DNA of 64,000 nucleotides from Lactuca virosa (GCA_928212115.1 CAKMRJ010005634.1:177581472-177645471), one strand, 5' to 3'. Counted from the stretch's first letter, positions 44,733 through 57,109 are shown. The notes: generated by a model not told the origin, from the letters alone. Translations and numbers: made by a program.

Positions 44733-45912
44733 CCGTTACCACATATGGTGTTGCACAAGCCTCCTCGGTTGTCAGTTGAAATGCTCTGCTCCTCACAACA
44801 GGCGCCTCTACCTTGACGTGACGACCATCTGTAATCCTTAGGGTCGCCCAGGGTGGGGGTTGCAACTTGTCCTCCTAGTGCTAGGCTCAGGTAATTGGCC
44901 TTCTTATGGCCCCTCTGACTGCAACGAAACAAAATCAGATCTGATACCAGGGTCGTGGTGGTGACAGTGCAATCCCTGCTGATATGTCCCGTCCTGTCGC
45001 ACTTGAAGCAGCCAGAACCACCCACCCTGCAAGCTCTAACGTGCGTCTTGCCATACTTGCCGCAGCGGCCCCGGCTCTCTGGCCCCTCGATATCAAATCA
45101 AATATCTTGGGCCTCTTACAAGAGCCCTCTGAACTCTGAACCTGGTCCGGCTTCCTCTTCTTTTCCATCTTCAGTTTAATCTCCCTCTCCCTAGCTCTCG
45201 CCATCATATCTTCCAGTGTCCTGCAACTGGATATTCACAAACTGTCTGATATTGCTCCTTTACAAATCATGATATCTCGCCTTCTTCATCTCCTCATCTG
45301 CCACATATTGTGGAACCAACAACGCCCTCTCACGAAACATAGCGGCGATCTTTGCCACCGTCTCAGTAGCTTGGTGAAGGTCTTGAACTCCCTCACCAAT
45401 TGTTGGATCTCAATCATAGGTGCAAACTCACCCCCAAAACCTCTTCACAAAATCCTCCCAAGACACCGACTCAACCGCCTCGCCTCCCAAGGCGTGACCA
45501 ACTTTCTCCCACCAGTCTCAAGCTCTATCTTTCATAAGAAATGATGCCAGTCTGACCTTTGCCTCCTTGGGACATCAGCTAGTGCGGAAGGCATTTGTGA
45601 CATCCGCTAACCAACTCCTGCTCGTATTCGGATCCTTCTTCCCGAAGAACTCCAGGGCTCCACAGCCCGAAACTCTCAGCAAGTCAAAGTGCATGCTCCC
45701 ACCATCGCCACCATCTTAGAATGAAAAGCGCCCAAGCGCTCATCCAGAATCTCCATGACACCCTCCTTGATCGTACAGAAGATTACAGGAGTCTGCTCCA
45801 GAATATTACAGGTAATCTCTGATGAAATGAACTCCCGCATCTGATCATCCATATGTCCGACCCCAGATCCAGAACCCGAACCACTACGAGAACCTCCTCA
45901 TGTGGCCACCAT
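44733..45912 (-). pseudogene. gag: TekC gag, degenerate
   Basis: Starts at ATG 45912, one base after an acceptor-like TTTTCAG, with MVAT and a Gly/Ser-rich N-terminus like TekA Gag. The capsid region is split across frames with stops between 45830 and 45210. 45207-44935 has the basic, helical part, and CFKCDRTGHISRDC is an intact CCHC knuckle. A second knuckle has lost Cys residues. The tail RAFQLTTEEACATPYVVTG leads to the donor at 44732. Confidence 0.82.
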
Positions 45913-45913
45913 A

Positions 45914-46689
45914 CTGAAAATAAACGATTCAAACCATCAGAATATATATACTCGAAGAATCTCACATTCTACAAGCTTCCTGGTAACATCGTGACTTTCC
46001 TTAACTCGAGTACATATCCTATGCTTCTAGTAGTACGACCCCATACTACCTTCCATATCTATCCGTACTTTCCTCAAGGATTTCCCTAAATCCCCCAAGT
46101 TACTTCCCTATCAATCCAAACAACCTCTATCAAAGCAAATCCCTCGGCACCGAATCACCTCTTAGATTTTCTTAGGGCTAACACCACACCACTCTTCGCC
46201 ATCAGCTGCAGAAGGAACTCCCTCGAACACCCTCTAACTAGCTCACGAACACAGTTACATATCACCGACACCAGATAATCCTTTGAATGAAAGGTCTTAC
46301 ACTGTAACGGTTGGACTCAGACAAGAGTTGCGCAATATGGTTAAACTTAACCTTCTGAAATTTTCTAATCTAATAAATATGTAACTTAGCGTATTCGCTT
46401 ACTAGTTAGCTGTTGATAATAGGAACCCTAAAAGCACGAAGCAATCATCATTTGAGCATCGAGTAATCTGAATCGAAGCATAACCTAAACATGTTATCCT
46501 ATAATTGACATGTCCAATATTAGCATGCAAGTCTAGAAGCTCGTACAATAAGCATATGAAGGCATCTCTCCTAGAATTCTATCATACAAATCCTATGAAG
46601 ATCCTTAGCCCAAGTCTAGCATGCGATTCACAGATTCACAATTCAAAACATAGCACAAGAACATGTATGGGTATTTTGGGAAAACTTAC
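45914..46689 (-). other. Candidate second leader intron of TekC
   Basis: CTCAA|GTAAGTT donor at 46689 and TTTATTTTCAG acceptor ending at 45914, one base before the gag ATG. Same arrangement as TekA and TekB. Confidence 0.55.
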
Positions 46690-46850
46690 TTGAGCTCGGT
46701 CAATTTCATGTACCACACTACCTTTCTTATAGTATAAAATCCTTTAGTAAAACATCTCTTATTATGAAAAATCCACCAAACCCTCAGTTTTAGTTCAGAC
46801 ACACCCTAGAGTATGACCGAATCCCTCAAACCAAGACTCTGATACCAACT

Positions 46851-48564
46851 TGTAACGTCCCAAAACCCAAAACCAACAATTTTCTATTCATATATAATAA
46901 AACATCAACCAAATGTGTTTATCAAAACCATAAGGAAATCATAATGTATCAATAATCATCCAAAATACATTAGAGTCGATAAAACGGAAAGACATGGTAT
47001 GTGCAATGAAATCATCCCGAGCCCTTCCCCTTCGAACCGGAGGTACCTAAAACATAAACTAAAAACCGTAAGCACAAAGCTTAGTGAGTTCCCCAAAACA
47101 CCTTATACCATACACATAATGGGCCTTGCCCGACAACCATTAGGCCCAACCCTGCATCTGGCCCCGCCCGGAACAGATCTGTCAGTAACATGCGATGGGC
47201 CCCGCCCAACACACTCATCAGGCCCCACCCGGTACACATACAAACACATACAATACTTGCAAGAGTCACAAAGACAGCTAGCATACTATAACATAATCCA
47301 ATGGGCCGGTATTGGTGCCTTCGACCCGTAAGTATTATAAGGAAACTCACCTTGCAAAGCAGCTCAAAAGTCAACACGCTCTTAAAATCTCAAAACAGGT
47401 GCTGAACGCCACCTATATAATCACACAAGGCTAGACCTTAACCTACCTATTAACAGTTGAACAAAAGTCCACAAGTCAAAACTCAACCCTCAAGGTCAAC
47501 GATCAAAGTCAACAGTCAATGTCGACTGCAACTGACCGCCACAAAATGGTCTTCCTTGGCCACGTCGTGGCCCGCATACGACCAAACAATCAGGAAAATC
47601 CCAGACGCCACGCTGTGGTGACCTAGGACCATGCTGTGGTAGTCGAGGTTCGAACAACTTGCATTAAGTTGTTTTCTTTGATTCCAAGAGCTCCAAAGCT
47701 CATATCTGGTTCAAAATGTGATCTAGAAGGATAAAGTTTCTAACTTTTTCCATTAGGACCACCCAAAAGGTCCCAAAACCCAAAACCCTAAGTCCCACAT
47801 TGCTTAACAATGCAAGAACATAACCAACAAACACTTATTCCACATAGTCTGAAGTCCATCCTTTGTAGAAGTGATTCTACCAAAACTAACTGTGCTTTAT
47901 AGACATGCATGTACAATGCATGTCTTGAACCCATATTAGGTCAAAAATGAGGGTTTATGACCTAAATCACATGCATGGATTGAGAAACCAACCAAACTCC
48001 AGATCCAAGGCACAAACTACACCCAATGCCCCAGAGATTCATAAAGTTGCAAACTTTAAGAGATCTCACCATCCCAACAAGCAAAAACAAGAAGTTAATG
48101 GGACAAAACTCAAGATCTAGTAACCTAGAATGATAAAAATCGAGTCTTGGACACTTACAAAGGTCCAGACCAGTGCTAAGGTGAAAAATGGAGGCTTGCT
48201 TGCTTGATATTTGCTTCCTTCTTCCTCCTTCCTTCTTTAGCTTCAAGGAACACCAAAACTAGCTCAATAATGGAGGAAATTTGTTAGGGTTTTCTTTAGG
48301 GCTTGAGGGGGCTGATGGAGGCTGAGGACGAGCAAACCCTAGCCTCCCCATTCCTTTAAATAAGGAGCAAACCCGAAAGAATAAGATTTTCACGTTAGTC
48401 GTCCACCATGTTGTGGCCAATACTGCTACGCCGTGGTGGCTTAAATAAAACACGCGGACCCTTCTCGCCTCGCCACGTCGTTATGGTGCCTCCACCGCGT
48501 CGTGACATTCCTAAAAATGGTAATTTTAATTACAAATAAAGTACCTCAAGATCAAGGCGCTACA
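46851..48564 (-). repeat. TekC 5' LTR (right copy, promoter)
   Basis: 1714 bp. TATA box (minus CCTTATTTAAAGG) at about 48366-48353. Palindrome-like motifs at 48405-48510 and 47540-47645. Donor TTT|GTAAGTG at 48158, about 204 nt after the TATA box, and TTTTAG|GTAC acceptor ending at 47047, enclosing 1112 nt. The PBS TGGTATCAGAGTC lies just inside at 46848-46836, and a conserved short stem-loop at 46796-46817. Confidence 0.88.
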
Positions 48565-48905
48565 AAAAAAACCACACAAAAGTATTAAGTACGAAAAAGT
48601 AACAAATGGATAATCCGACCAAAAAAAACAATGCAATGATAGTCGGAACAAAAAATAACACAATCATAGTCGGAACGAAAAAAATAACATATGAACAGTC
48701 CGAACAAAAAAATAACACAACGATAGTTAGAACAAAAAAAAACAACACAAAAATAGTTTGTATGAAAAAAGCTACAAATGGATAATCCGACCGAAAAAAC
48801 AACACATATATAATCGGAACGAAAACAATAACATGAGAATAATTTGAACGAAAGAACAATACATGGATAGTCCGAACGAAAAAATAATGCAATACTGAAT
48901 AAAAG
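48565..48905. repeat. Minisatellite, right part
   Basis: Resumes the 34229-34745 array directly after the right aaaaa flank of TekC, with GATAGTCGGAACAAAAAATA-type units. Minus-strand frames here are repeat artefacts. Confidence 0.9.
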
Positions 48906-48941
48906 AAATAACACAAAAAAGGCCGAAAGATTTTTTTTAAT

Positions 48942-48944
<3 letters not shown>

Positions 48945-49010
<66 letters not shown>
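48945..49010. repeat. (TA)n microsatellite
   Basis: About 33 uninterrupted TA dinucleotides, followed by A-rich low-complexity sequence to about 49080. Confidence 0.98.
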
Positions 49011-49016
<6 letters not shown>

Positions 49017-49095
49017 TTAAAAAAAATAAAAAAAACAAAAACAAAAACAAAAACAAAAAAAATCAAAAAGTTAACAAAAAGCAAAACATTATTTA

Positions 49096-50990
49096 GGGGC
49101 AAGACCATCCGGTATACCCACCACATACCACATATGTGGTGGGTGGCACATCAGCACCACATTTCACTACCACTAACATGGGATACCTACCACTAACACA
49201 CCACTCCATATCATTATTTTTAATTTTTTTAATTCAAAAATACAATAAAATTACATTTTTTTTAATTCAAAAATACAATAAAATTACATTTTTTATAAAT
49301 AAAAAGCATTCATTTTTTTTAACTATTTTTTCATTAATTATAAAAATAAAATAACAACTTCAAACTACATTATTCAGTTAATCTAGAAAAAAAAACATTA
49401 CATTAATTAAAAAAACAAACAAACATACATATAAAAATCCTAATCGTCGTTCATGCTACGTTGGTACAAATGTTCCGCGACATCTTCTCGAAGATTAAAA
49501 CACGTTTCACTGTTATGAATTTCAACAACTCGCTCTCAAAAAGCATTTGTTCCGGGTACGAACTCCTCAATTGGAACGACAACGTCGTTCGGATCATACG
49601 TGCAAATCGCTCGACCTTCATATTCAATAATCATATTATGCATTATAATACATGCTAGGACCATTCGTTTAATTCTTTCTTTATCCCAGAGTCATGTAGC
49701 ATATTTCACTACATGTCATGTCTGATTAAGGACTCCAAATGCCCTCTCGATATCCTTTCTCGCCGATTCCTGTTTTTTTGTAAAAAATTTTGCCTTTTCA
49801 CTTCGAGGAACCGAGTATGCCTTCATCAATGTAGAATAATCCGGGTATATCCCATCACCAAGGTAGTAATCGTATTTGTACGTGTGCCCGTTCACCGTGA
49901 ACGTCATATCAGGTGCTTTGCCGGTCCAAATATCGTTGAAAAGTATAGACTGGCCAAGAACATTAAGGTCGTTGTTAGACCCCGCTACTCCAAAAAAGGC
50001 ATGTCATATCCACAAATTTTGAGATGCAACAACTTCTAGGATGATAGTTGGTTCACCTATATCTCCTCGAGTGAACTGACCACGCCATGCAGTTAAACAT
50101 TTTTCCCAAGCCACATGCGTACAATCTAGACTGCCTAGCATACCCGGAAATCCACGCCTCTCTTCATGAGCCGAATATAATCTCTCAATATCACGTTGAG
50201 TAGGTTTGCGCAAATATTCTTCGTGAAAAACCTCATAAACACATGCAGAAAACCAATCTACACATTCAACTGCGGTCCTCTCGGATACTTTCAAGTATTC
50301 GTCAGATGCATCAAATGCTATACTGTATCCCAAATACCTAAGAGCAGCCGCACATTTTTGTATACTACTAAAACCCATTCTTCCTCTAGCGTCGGGTTTT
50401 TGTTTGAAAAAACCATAACGAGATTCTAAAGCATTACTAATACGTAAAAATATAGCCTTATTCAGACGGAAACGACGTTCGAACGAGTCGTCATTATAAA
50501 GACAATTATCGGCAAAGTAATCACGTACCAATAAGTCGTGTGTGGCTTGGTGATCACGATTGACGACCGCCCTTGTACGAACTGCATTCGAACTTTCTTC
50601 GTCGTGAATGTGTTGCACAACGTTGAAGAATGTCTCGACGAATTCTACGTCGTCATCCGAGTCAAAACTTTTTAAAAATTCCATATGTATTGTGGAATCC
50701 ATGTGTATGTGTTTTGTGGTTTTAGAGAATATAATGAGGTGTAAGTTTTGGTATAATAGAAGGTTTATTTATATTTAGTGAATTGAGTTTGAAAAAAAAA
50801 GGAAACGGCCAAAATAGCCTTTCAACGGCCAAAAAACCCAACAACCAATCACATTGTTCGTTTGAATCCGTCGTCGGGAGCACGAAGAAGCACGACCACG
50901 CCCGACCACGGAACGTCGGGTGGTGTGCACGATCCGTTATCGTGGCCAACTAGACCACGATTCCATTCGTGGTATGTATACCACAAGGCC
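49096..50990 (-). mobile_element. PIF/Harbinger DNA transposon
   Basis: 1.9 kb with related ends. The left end has GGTATACCCACCAC; the right end, read inward, has GGTATACATACCACG. A palindromic CACCACATATGTGGTG lies just inside the left end. Flanks are TTA and TAA, so the expected 3-bp TWA duplication is not clean. It encodes a single Harbinger-type transposase on the minus strand. The Myb-like second protein of complete plant Harbinger elements is absent. Confidence 0.8.
49440..50702 (-). pseudogene. Harbinger transposase (DDE_4-like nuclease) with nonsense mutations
   Basis: One frame of about 420 codons starting at 50702 (MDSTIHMEF). The N-terminal half includes DDSFERRFRLNKAIFLRI and a helix-turn-helix-like region (GFSSIQKCAAALRYLGY). 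The catalytic core has GSLDCTHVAWEKC (first Asp), GDGIYPDYS (second Asp) and RKDIERAFGVL (Glu). In-frame TGA codons at about 50006, 49718 and 49697, and one near 49530, interrupt an otherwise colinear protein. The clear case reads LWI-stop where LWIW is expected, a TGG-to-TGA change as left by cytosine deamination. It would cut and move the element by recognising its ends. Confidence 0.88.
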
Positions 50991-51463
50991 TAAGGTAAAG
51001 AAGCAATTAAGGAGATATGAAAACCTCTTAAATAATAATTTGTATATAAATCATATCATAATGGTATACAGAACAGCCCAAGGTTAATTAGATACGTGCG
51101 AATCCGTGCTTCACGGTGTGATATGAAGTATTAATCCTCTAAGAACGATTGTGATTTTGCTTTTATAGTGATGCCATGGTTTTGACAATTGAGCTCCTAA
51201 TTTTTTTCAATTTTCTTAAATTACCTAAATCTTCTTATTTGTCTAATGGATAATTTCTAGTTTACCCATTAGTTATTTATTGCCTTATCGTTTACCCCTT
51301 GGTTATTTTATACGACAGATTTGAACTTTTTAAGTTTAGTCATTCTTTCTTATTAAATTAATATTTTAGATACTACGAAGAAAGAAAATTTAATATTTTA
51401 GATGTTGCAAAACACTTGCCTTAAATAAAAACTTGTATATACCAAATATACGTATGTATAATA
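50991..51463. other. AT-rich spacer, nothing recognised
   Basis: Sequence between the Harbinger right end and the copia left target duplication. I see no gene, repeat family or regulatory element that I can support. Confidence 0.7.
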
Positions 51464-51786
51464 TGTTGGGCTTTGGAGTTGCGTCGTAGGGCTCGTTGAT
51501 AAGTCCATATTGTTTACACGGATTGGGCCTGTCCAACCGTGGATACTCTTTAGGGTTAGCTTGTATATATTGCATGCATGTATAGCTTTAATGTTGTCAT
51601 TCTCATTAATTACTATTGCATTGTAACCCTCACACACACCTCTGCAGTCGAAGTTCTTAATCAAGCTCTTCTGAGGTGTGAGTTTTTAATCATTCGACAC
51701 CTTTTGATCCATTCCTCTGTTCTTTACTTGATTGATATTGTTTTTCTGTTTAGAATTTGTCGATCTTTAGCGCATAATTCTCATCA
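51464..51786 (+). repeat. Copia 5' LTR, 323 bp
   Basis: TGTTGGGCTT...CTCATCA. TATA-like TTGTATATATTG at about 51560, followed by GCATGCATG. Ends three bases before the PBS. Matches 63459-63781 at about 96%. Confidence 0.95.
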
Positions 51787-51788
51787 AT

Positions 51789-51802
51789 TGGTATCAGAGC
51801 AG
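51789..51802 (+). other. Copia primer binding site
   Basis: TGGTATCAGAGCAG, complementary to the initiator Met tRNA 3' end, two bases after the LTR. Confidence 0.93.
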
Positions 51803-51976
51803 GGGACTGTGTAATACATACGCATCTCTTCTGTTTGAAGAATCAATTAGGGTTTCCGTTTTTGTCGAATATATAGAAGTTGTCTTCTTCTAGTAGACGG
51901 TGTATCTACTGTTCGATAAAACCCTAGTCTCTACATTACAGGTCTGATTCTAGCAGCTTCAAAGAAAACGTTCATC

Positions 51977-53710
51977 ATGTCTCACGATGACTCTCAAATC
52001 AATCCGATCAACATCTCCAACAGTATAGGATCCACTACAAGGGTTCCCATTCTTTACACTCAAGATTATGAAGTATGGACGCATCACTTCGAAGACTATG
52101 TCGTTGGATCTGAAGACAATGGTTATCTAATCTGGGAAGCAATAACATTGGGTCCGTTTGTTCACTCTGGAACGAACAGAACGGTCAAGACTCAAAAAGA
52201 GTACAACCAACTCTTGGCTGACGTAGATAAGATCCCTCAAGATGAAAAAGACAAGGTGTTATGCAATGTTAAGGCGATGAGGATGATCAGATTCGCTTTG
52301 CAATCCGACACTTTTCGTCTGGTAAGTTCGTGCACAACAGCTAAAGAAATATGGGACAGGTTGAAAGAACTATATTCAACTGATGAAGATTTAGAGCACT
52401 CGATCCAAACTCTATGGCTCTCTGAATTCGGTGCTTTCGAACAAAAACCTGAAGAGAAGCTTATTCAGACATTTGATCGCTTCAACCATCTGCTCAGCAA
52501 GATGATGAAGCACGGTATTGAAAGGAAGGTGATTGAACAAAAGGTTACCTTCATGAATGGATTAAGGCCCGAATGGATGGCAGTGGTCTCGACCGTGAAG
52601 GCTCATGAGCAATTTAAATCTTATTCACTAGCGAAACTGATGGGTATACTGAAATCTCATGAAAGCGTGGTGACAAAGGAAGCGAATGTAGTTTCGGGTG
52701 TGGGGTCACTGGCCCTTGTTTCTGAGAGCAAGAATGTGGCAGACGAAGAAGAGGAATCTGATATGTCAGAGTGCGATCTGTCGAGTGAAGAATATGCAAT
52801 GATGGTTACAAACCCAAAGAAGTTCGCTCGCAAAAAGTTCCCGGTCAATAAGAACTGAAACTAGCAGGGAAGCTACAGTTTAGAAAAGATGAGAGAAGAA
52901 ACCAAGAACACCTCTCAAAAGGATGACGAAAAGAAGGAGAGCAAGCTTGTGGGATACTCTGGGTACGATTGCAACTACTGTCATGGAAAGAATCACTTTG
53001 CCAAGGATTGTATGCTGAGGAAGACGGCTGAGAAGAAGGATGGTGAAGATGACGAAGCTTACTACATGAAAAGGCTGGAGGAGATAAAGAAGAAGAAAAC
53101 AACTAACGTTTCTACAAATGCTTTAATTGTGCAGGAACATGTTATTGATGATGAGTTTGGTGGTGTAGAAGTCTGGTCTACAGACTCTGAAGATGAGGAG
53201 GTTCGCAGACCATCGCATGGAAGAGCTTATGTGGCGAGAGAAGGAGTTGCTGAATCGGCTGGGAGATGCTTAATGGTAACAACCGAAAGCAAGCATGAGG
53301 AAGCGAAAGAAGACAAATGTTTCGCTGCCAAGCCTGTGAGTGAAAAGATCAGCGATTGCGATCAGTTGATCAAGAAGGTACAATCTATCCTAGAATTACT
53401 TAAAATACCAATAACAAACTACGAAAAAGAATTAAATGAATTAAAATTCAAGTTTTCTAACTTAAGTGGTAGTCTTATGCAAACTCGCTTAGCAAATTCT
53501 AACTTAACCGACCAACTCAGCAGGGAGTCTTCCAAGAGTGAGGAAAGAAGGACGTGGATACAGCAGAAGGAGTTAGAGTTAGTTAGGGCTAGGGATGAAT
53601 TTATTTATGTACAACAAGACAATTTGAAAATTTTAAAACAAAGAAATGTTTTCTGTTTGATTGCTAAACGTTTGTATATTAACATCACCCAGTTACATCT
53701 AGATTGTTAG
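51977..53710 (+). pseudogene. gag: Copia gag with CCHC knuckle, interrupted by stops
   Basis: Two open parts in the same frame (51977-52858 and 52889-53710) are separated only by in-frame TGA and TAG within about 30 nt. The first has the capsid (UBN2-type) domain: DYEVWTHHFEDYV, KEIWDRLKELYST and the QTFDRFNHLLSKM helix. The second has the knuckle CNYCHGKNHFAKDC (C-x2-C-x4-H-x4-C, intact), an acidic stretch WSTDSEDEE, and a helical, coiled-coil-like tail. The start at 51977 (MSHDDSQ) is about 190 nt after the PBS. Gag forms the particle and binds RNA. The same frame continues after TAG at 53708. Confidence 0.85.
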
Positions 53711-55390
53711 ATAGGAAAAAAAATTCATAAAATGATTTTGCCCTTCCTTGAGTTTAAGGAAGACGAAGTCATTACTGAATGTGAATCTATAATGTCTTCA
53801 GATGAGATTTCAGTAACCCACAAATATGGACTGGACAAAATTGAATCTTTCATTGAGTCCAAAGAGCATAAGTGCATGCTTAAAGATTTACTGGACGAAA
53901 ACGATACAATAAAAATGAAGACTGAGACTATACACAAGTTTGACTCATCCAACGCCAAATTAAGTTCAGAAAATAAAATAAATTTAGAAACCACTTCTGA
54001 ATTTGATGAGGACAATGAGATGAGCGAAATCTTCGTAGAAGACATGGTCGATTGTTCAGAATTTCTGAAGAGCGAACCTGATGCCGCAAAACCACTAATA
54101 TCTGAAAATTCGGTTGAGTACGCTCGGGTGTCAAAGGATAAGTCCAAGAAACTCAATGAAAAGGATGTTGTTTATCAGAAGGTACAAACTACACCAAACC
54201 AAGTGTATGCAGTCACAGGTGTAACTAAGAAACAAAGGGCAGAGTTGGCGTCCATGGTCGACAAAGATAATGCTGAAGGCTGCGATAACTACTTCTGGTC
54301 AGCTCCTATCGACAATGCAGACGAAACAGTAGGTCTGTCAGAGCAAACCTCCTGGAGAGTTAAGGGACGATACATACCTGAACCCCTCAACAAGCCCTCA
54401 AGCTTTGATAAACCCAGTACAAGTGGTACAAAAGAAATACCAAACGAACCACTGAAAGATTCCAGTGAATCATCAACAACCGAAGCTCATGAGAAGAAAA
54501 CGAAACCTAAGGTGAACGTTCACTTGACTCAAGAGCAACTTGCTGAACAGAAACGACAGAGGAACAAAAGATACATGAAGAACCTCAATGAGAGAAAACA
54601 GTTTTGGCAATCCCAAAACCCCTCTTATGTTCGCTCTGAAAAAGCTTCTAATCTCAAGAAGGAAGCACAGGCCAAGTCTCTCTCTTGCAATCACTGCCAG
54701 TCATGCAGTCAGGTAAACCGAACTTCCAGTTTCGGTCCCAATTCTAGCAGTCACAAGAACCGAAAGTCAGGTTTCGGTCCCAACTCTTATTACGCCAAGA
54801 ATCGAAAGTCCTGTTTCGGTCACAACGCAAGCGCTCAGAACCAAATGTCAGGTTTCAGTCCTAAATCTCCTCCTCCTCAATCTCAACCAAAATCCAACTC
54901 TGTGAAGGATATCAAAGGAAAGGGGAAGCTCGTCTCAGATTCTGAAGTCCAAAATACCAAAAAGTCAGCTAACCCTAGGACTCCAAAGAAAAACTCAACT
55001 CAAAAATTAACTACTAACCCACCCCATAATAAAAATAAAATCAAGGTTTACACCATCAAACGAAAAGACGAAACCACATTAATAAAAAGAACATATTTGG
55101 TTGATCTTTCGGTGGCAATTCCCTACTCTGTAAAAGACTCACCAGGCCTAAGAAACTTTGGGTTCCTAAATCTGCCTAATTTTGCAGGTTATCAGTGACG
55201 AGCAGTTTGACGACGAATGGTATATTGACAATGGCTGCTCATGTCACTTGACAGGAAGGAGGGAAGAGCTTAGGGAGTTTCGGTCCCTTAAAGATGGTGG
55301 ATGTGTTAAATATGGAAAAACTCATACGACACGATCAAAGGGTATGGGATAATCACCAACGAAGAGTTCTCAATACGAAAAGTAGCCTAT
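53711..55390 (+). pseudogene. pol: Copia gag-pol spacer and aspartic protease
   Basis: 53732-55198 stays in the gag frame: a long, Ser/Lys/Glu-rich spacer with repeated GFGPNSxxxKNRKS phrases and no known domain, unusually long for copia. The protease follows in a shifted frame from about 55190: EWYIDNGCSCHLTG holds the catalytic box as D-N-G where D-S/T-G is normal, so it is probably inactive. A second shift near 55340 returns to the original frame before integrase. Confidence 0.78.
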
Positions 55391-57109
55391 GTGGAAGGAC
55401 TGCAGCACAACCTCATCGGTGTTTCTCAGTTAGTCGTTGGAACCGATTTGAAAGTCTCGTTTGATGATGAGGGCTCAGAGATAATTGAAAAGCACACAAA
55501 GAAAGTTATGTTGAAATCTGAGCGAAAAGGGGAGATGTATCCTCTAAATCTAAACCCGATAAAAGGAAAGCCAGCAATATGCTTGCTATCGAAAGCAAAC
55601 TCAGATGAAAGTTGGTTGTGGCACCGACGACTATCGCACCTGAACTTCAAAGATATTAATAAACTAGTACTTGGGGATCACGTGCGTGGACTTCCTTTTC
55701 TTAAATTCGACAAAGAACACCTGCGCGCAGCATGCGAGTTGGGCAAACAAAGCCGAAAGAGTCACCCTTCTCGCATCAATACAAAGATCATCGAACCTCT
55801 TGAACTACTGCACATCGACTTATGTGGTCCTTCGGCTATCGAAAGCTTCGGTGGTAGTAAGTTTATAATTGTTATAGTAGATGATTTTTCTCGCTTCACC
55901 TGGGTTTTCTTTGTTAAACAGAAATTAGAGGCCACTCCCAAGCTGAAGGTATTTATCAAGCAAGTGGAACTACAGCTGCGAAAGCTGATAAGGAACATAC
56001 GAAGCGACAACGGTCTAGAGTTCAAAAACAAAGACTTTGAAGATTTTCTGGCTAAAAAGGGAGTAACTCACAACTTCTCTGCTCCCTATACTCCACTGCA
56101 GAATGGGATCGTTGAAAGGCAAAACCGTTCTTTATGTGAAGCCGCCCGAACCATGCTGAGCTTCGCCTCTCTTCCACTATACTTCTGGGCTGATGCAATT
56201 GCTGCTGCATGTTACACACAGAACCGATCCTTCCTCAACAAACGATTTTCCATCACTCCATACGAGATTTTGAATAATCGTAAGCCCAATGTAAAGTTTT
56301 TCTACGTGTTCGGTTCAAGATGTTTTATTTTCAACTCCAAAGAAAACCGAAACAAATTTGATGTTAAGGCAGAGGAAGGGATCTTTCTTGGTTATTCGCT
56401 AACTTCAAAAGCATATAGGGTTCTGAATAAACGCTCGAAAAAAATTGAAGAAACCTACTATGTTACTTTTTATGACCATTACGTGAAGAAAATTCGAACA
56501 ACCGAACCTCAAACAGAGGAAATCTTTCCAGAATCAGGACAAGTCTCGGTTCCTATTTCCAACTTATTTGAAGAGTACATGCTGCTCTTTGATGAACCAG
56601 AGAAGGCGATCCACTCAGAAGCGAAGGCAGCTGATAACAAAATCGACAACTTGAAGAAGATTATCGACGAAGCTGCAAAAGACATGGGAAGCGAGTCTCA
56701 ACATCCATCCGAGAAGCAACCGTCAAGTGAATCTCTAGAATCCAGCAAACGTCCAGTTTCCAATGACCCTCCAAAAACAAGCTCCATAGTCCAGGGGGAG
56801 GGTTCTTCAACACTAAAAACAACCGACATGCCTTTTCAAGGGGAGAATCCATCAAAAACCCCAACAAATGAAGGTCCATTTGAGGGGGAGGGTACTAACC
56901 CTGATCTGGGATTCGGTTTGCCATTTGAGGGGGAGAATGAAAATGCAAATGACGAAGGCGAACTGTCAAAACTGGAAGAAGAAGTCAATGCTGAGCTGCA
57001 TCCTGCCTATGATCCAAACTACCCTCCTCTCATGAAATGGACAAGGGATCATCTAAAAGTCAAATTACTGGTGAATCATCTGAGGGTGTTCTTACACGCT
57101 CTAAAATGA
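55391..57109 (+). pseudogene. pol: Copia integrase
   Basis: 572 open codons. HNLIGVSQL and WLWHRRLSHLNFKDINKL form the GAG-pre-integrase zinc region, but only the second of the two Cys (AACELGK) is kept. The rve core has LLHIDLCGP (Asp), IRSDNGLEF (Asp) and NGIVERQNRSL (Glu), the complete D-D-E set. The C-terminal side has GSRCFIFNSKENRNKF and IFLGYS, then a Ser/Pro/Glu-rich linker with repeated FEGEG/FQGEN phrases. A shift at about 57050 leads into RT. It would insert the cDNA into the genome. Confidence 0.87.

Larger units (their letters stand above)
39762..48564 (-). mobile_element. TekC: Tekay chromovirus with pol
   Basis: LTRs 39762-41325 and 46851-48564 (TGTAACGTCC...), both target flanks aaaaa, PBS on the minus strand near 46850, and polypurine tract (minus AAGTGGGAGAG) beside 41325. 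The interior holds gag, protease, RT, RNase H, integrase and a chromodomain-like tail in chromovirus order, all with lesions. LTR lengths differ by about 150 bp, mainly from extra sequence at about 48190-48350 in the right copy. It is the only Tekay-type element here with pol, hence a model for the helper of TekA and TekB. Confidence 0.9.

Noticed and set aside
52856..52890. Programmed readthrough of the gag TGA/TAG pair in the 12.3-kb copia element
   Set aside because: Two different stops within a few codons and further stops downstream fit decay better than a regulated signal, and the context lacks a convincing readthrough motif.
55170..55200. Possible splice acceptor TAATTTTGCAG before copia protease
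   Set aside because: The frame change is also explained by simple indels, no donor is evident, and the nearby lesions show general decay.
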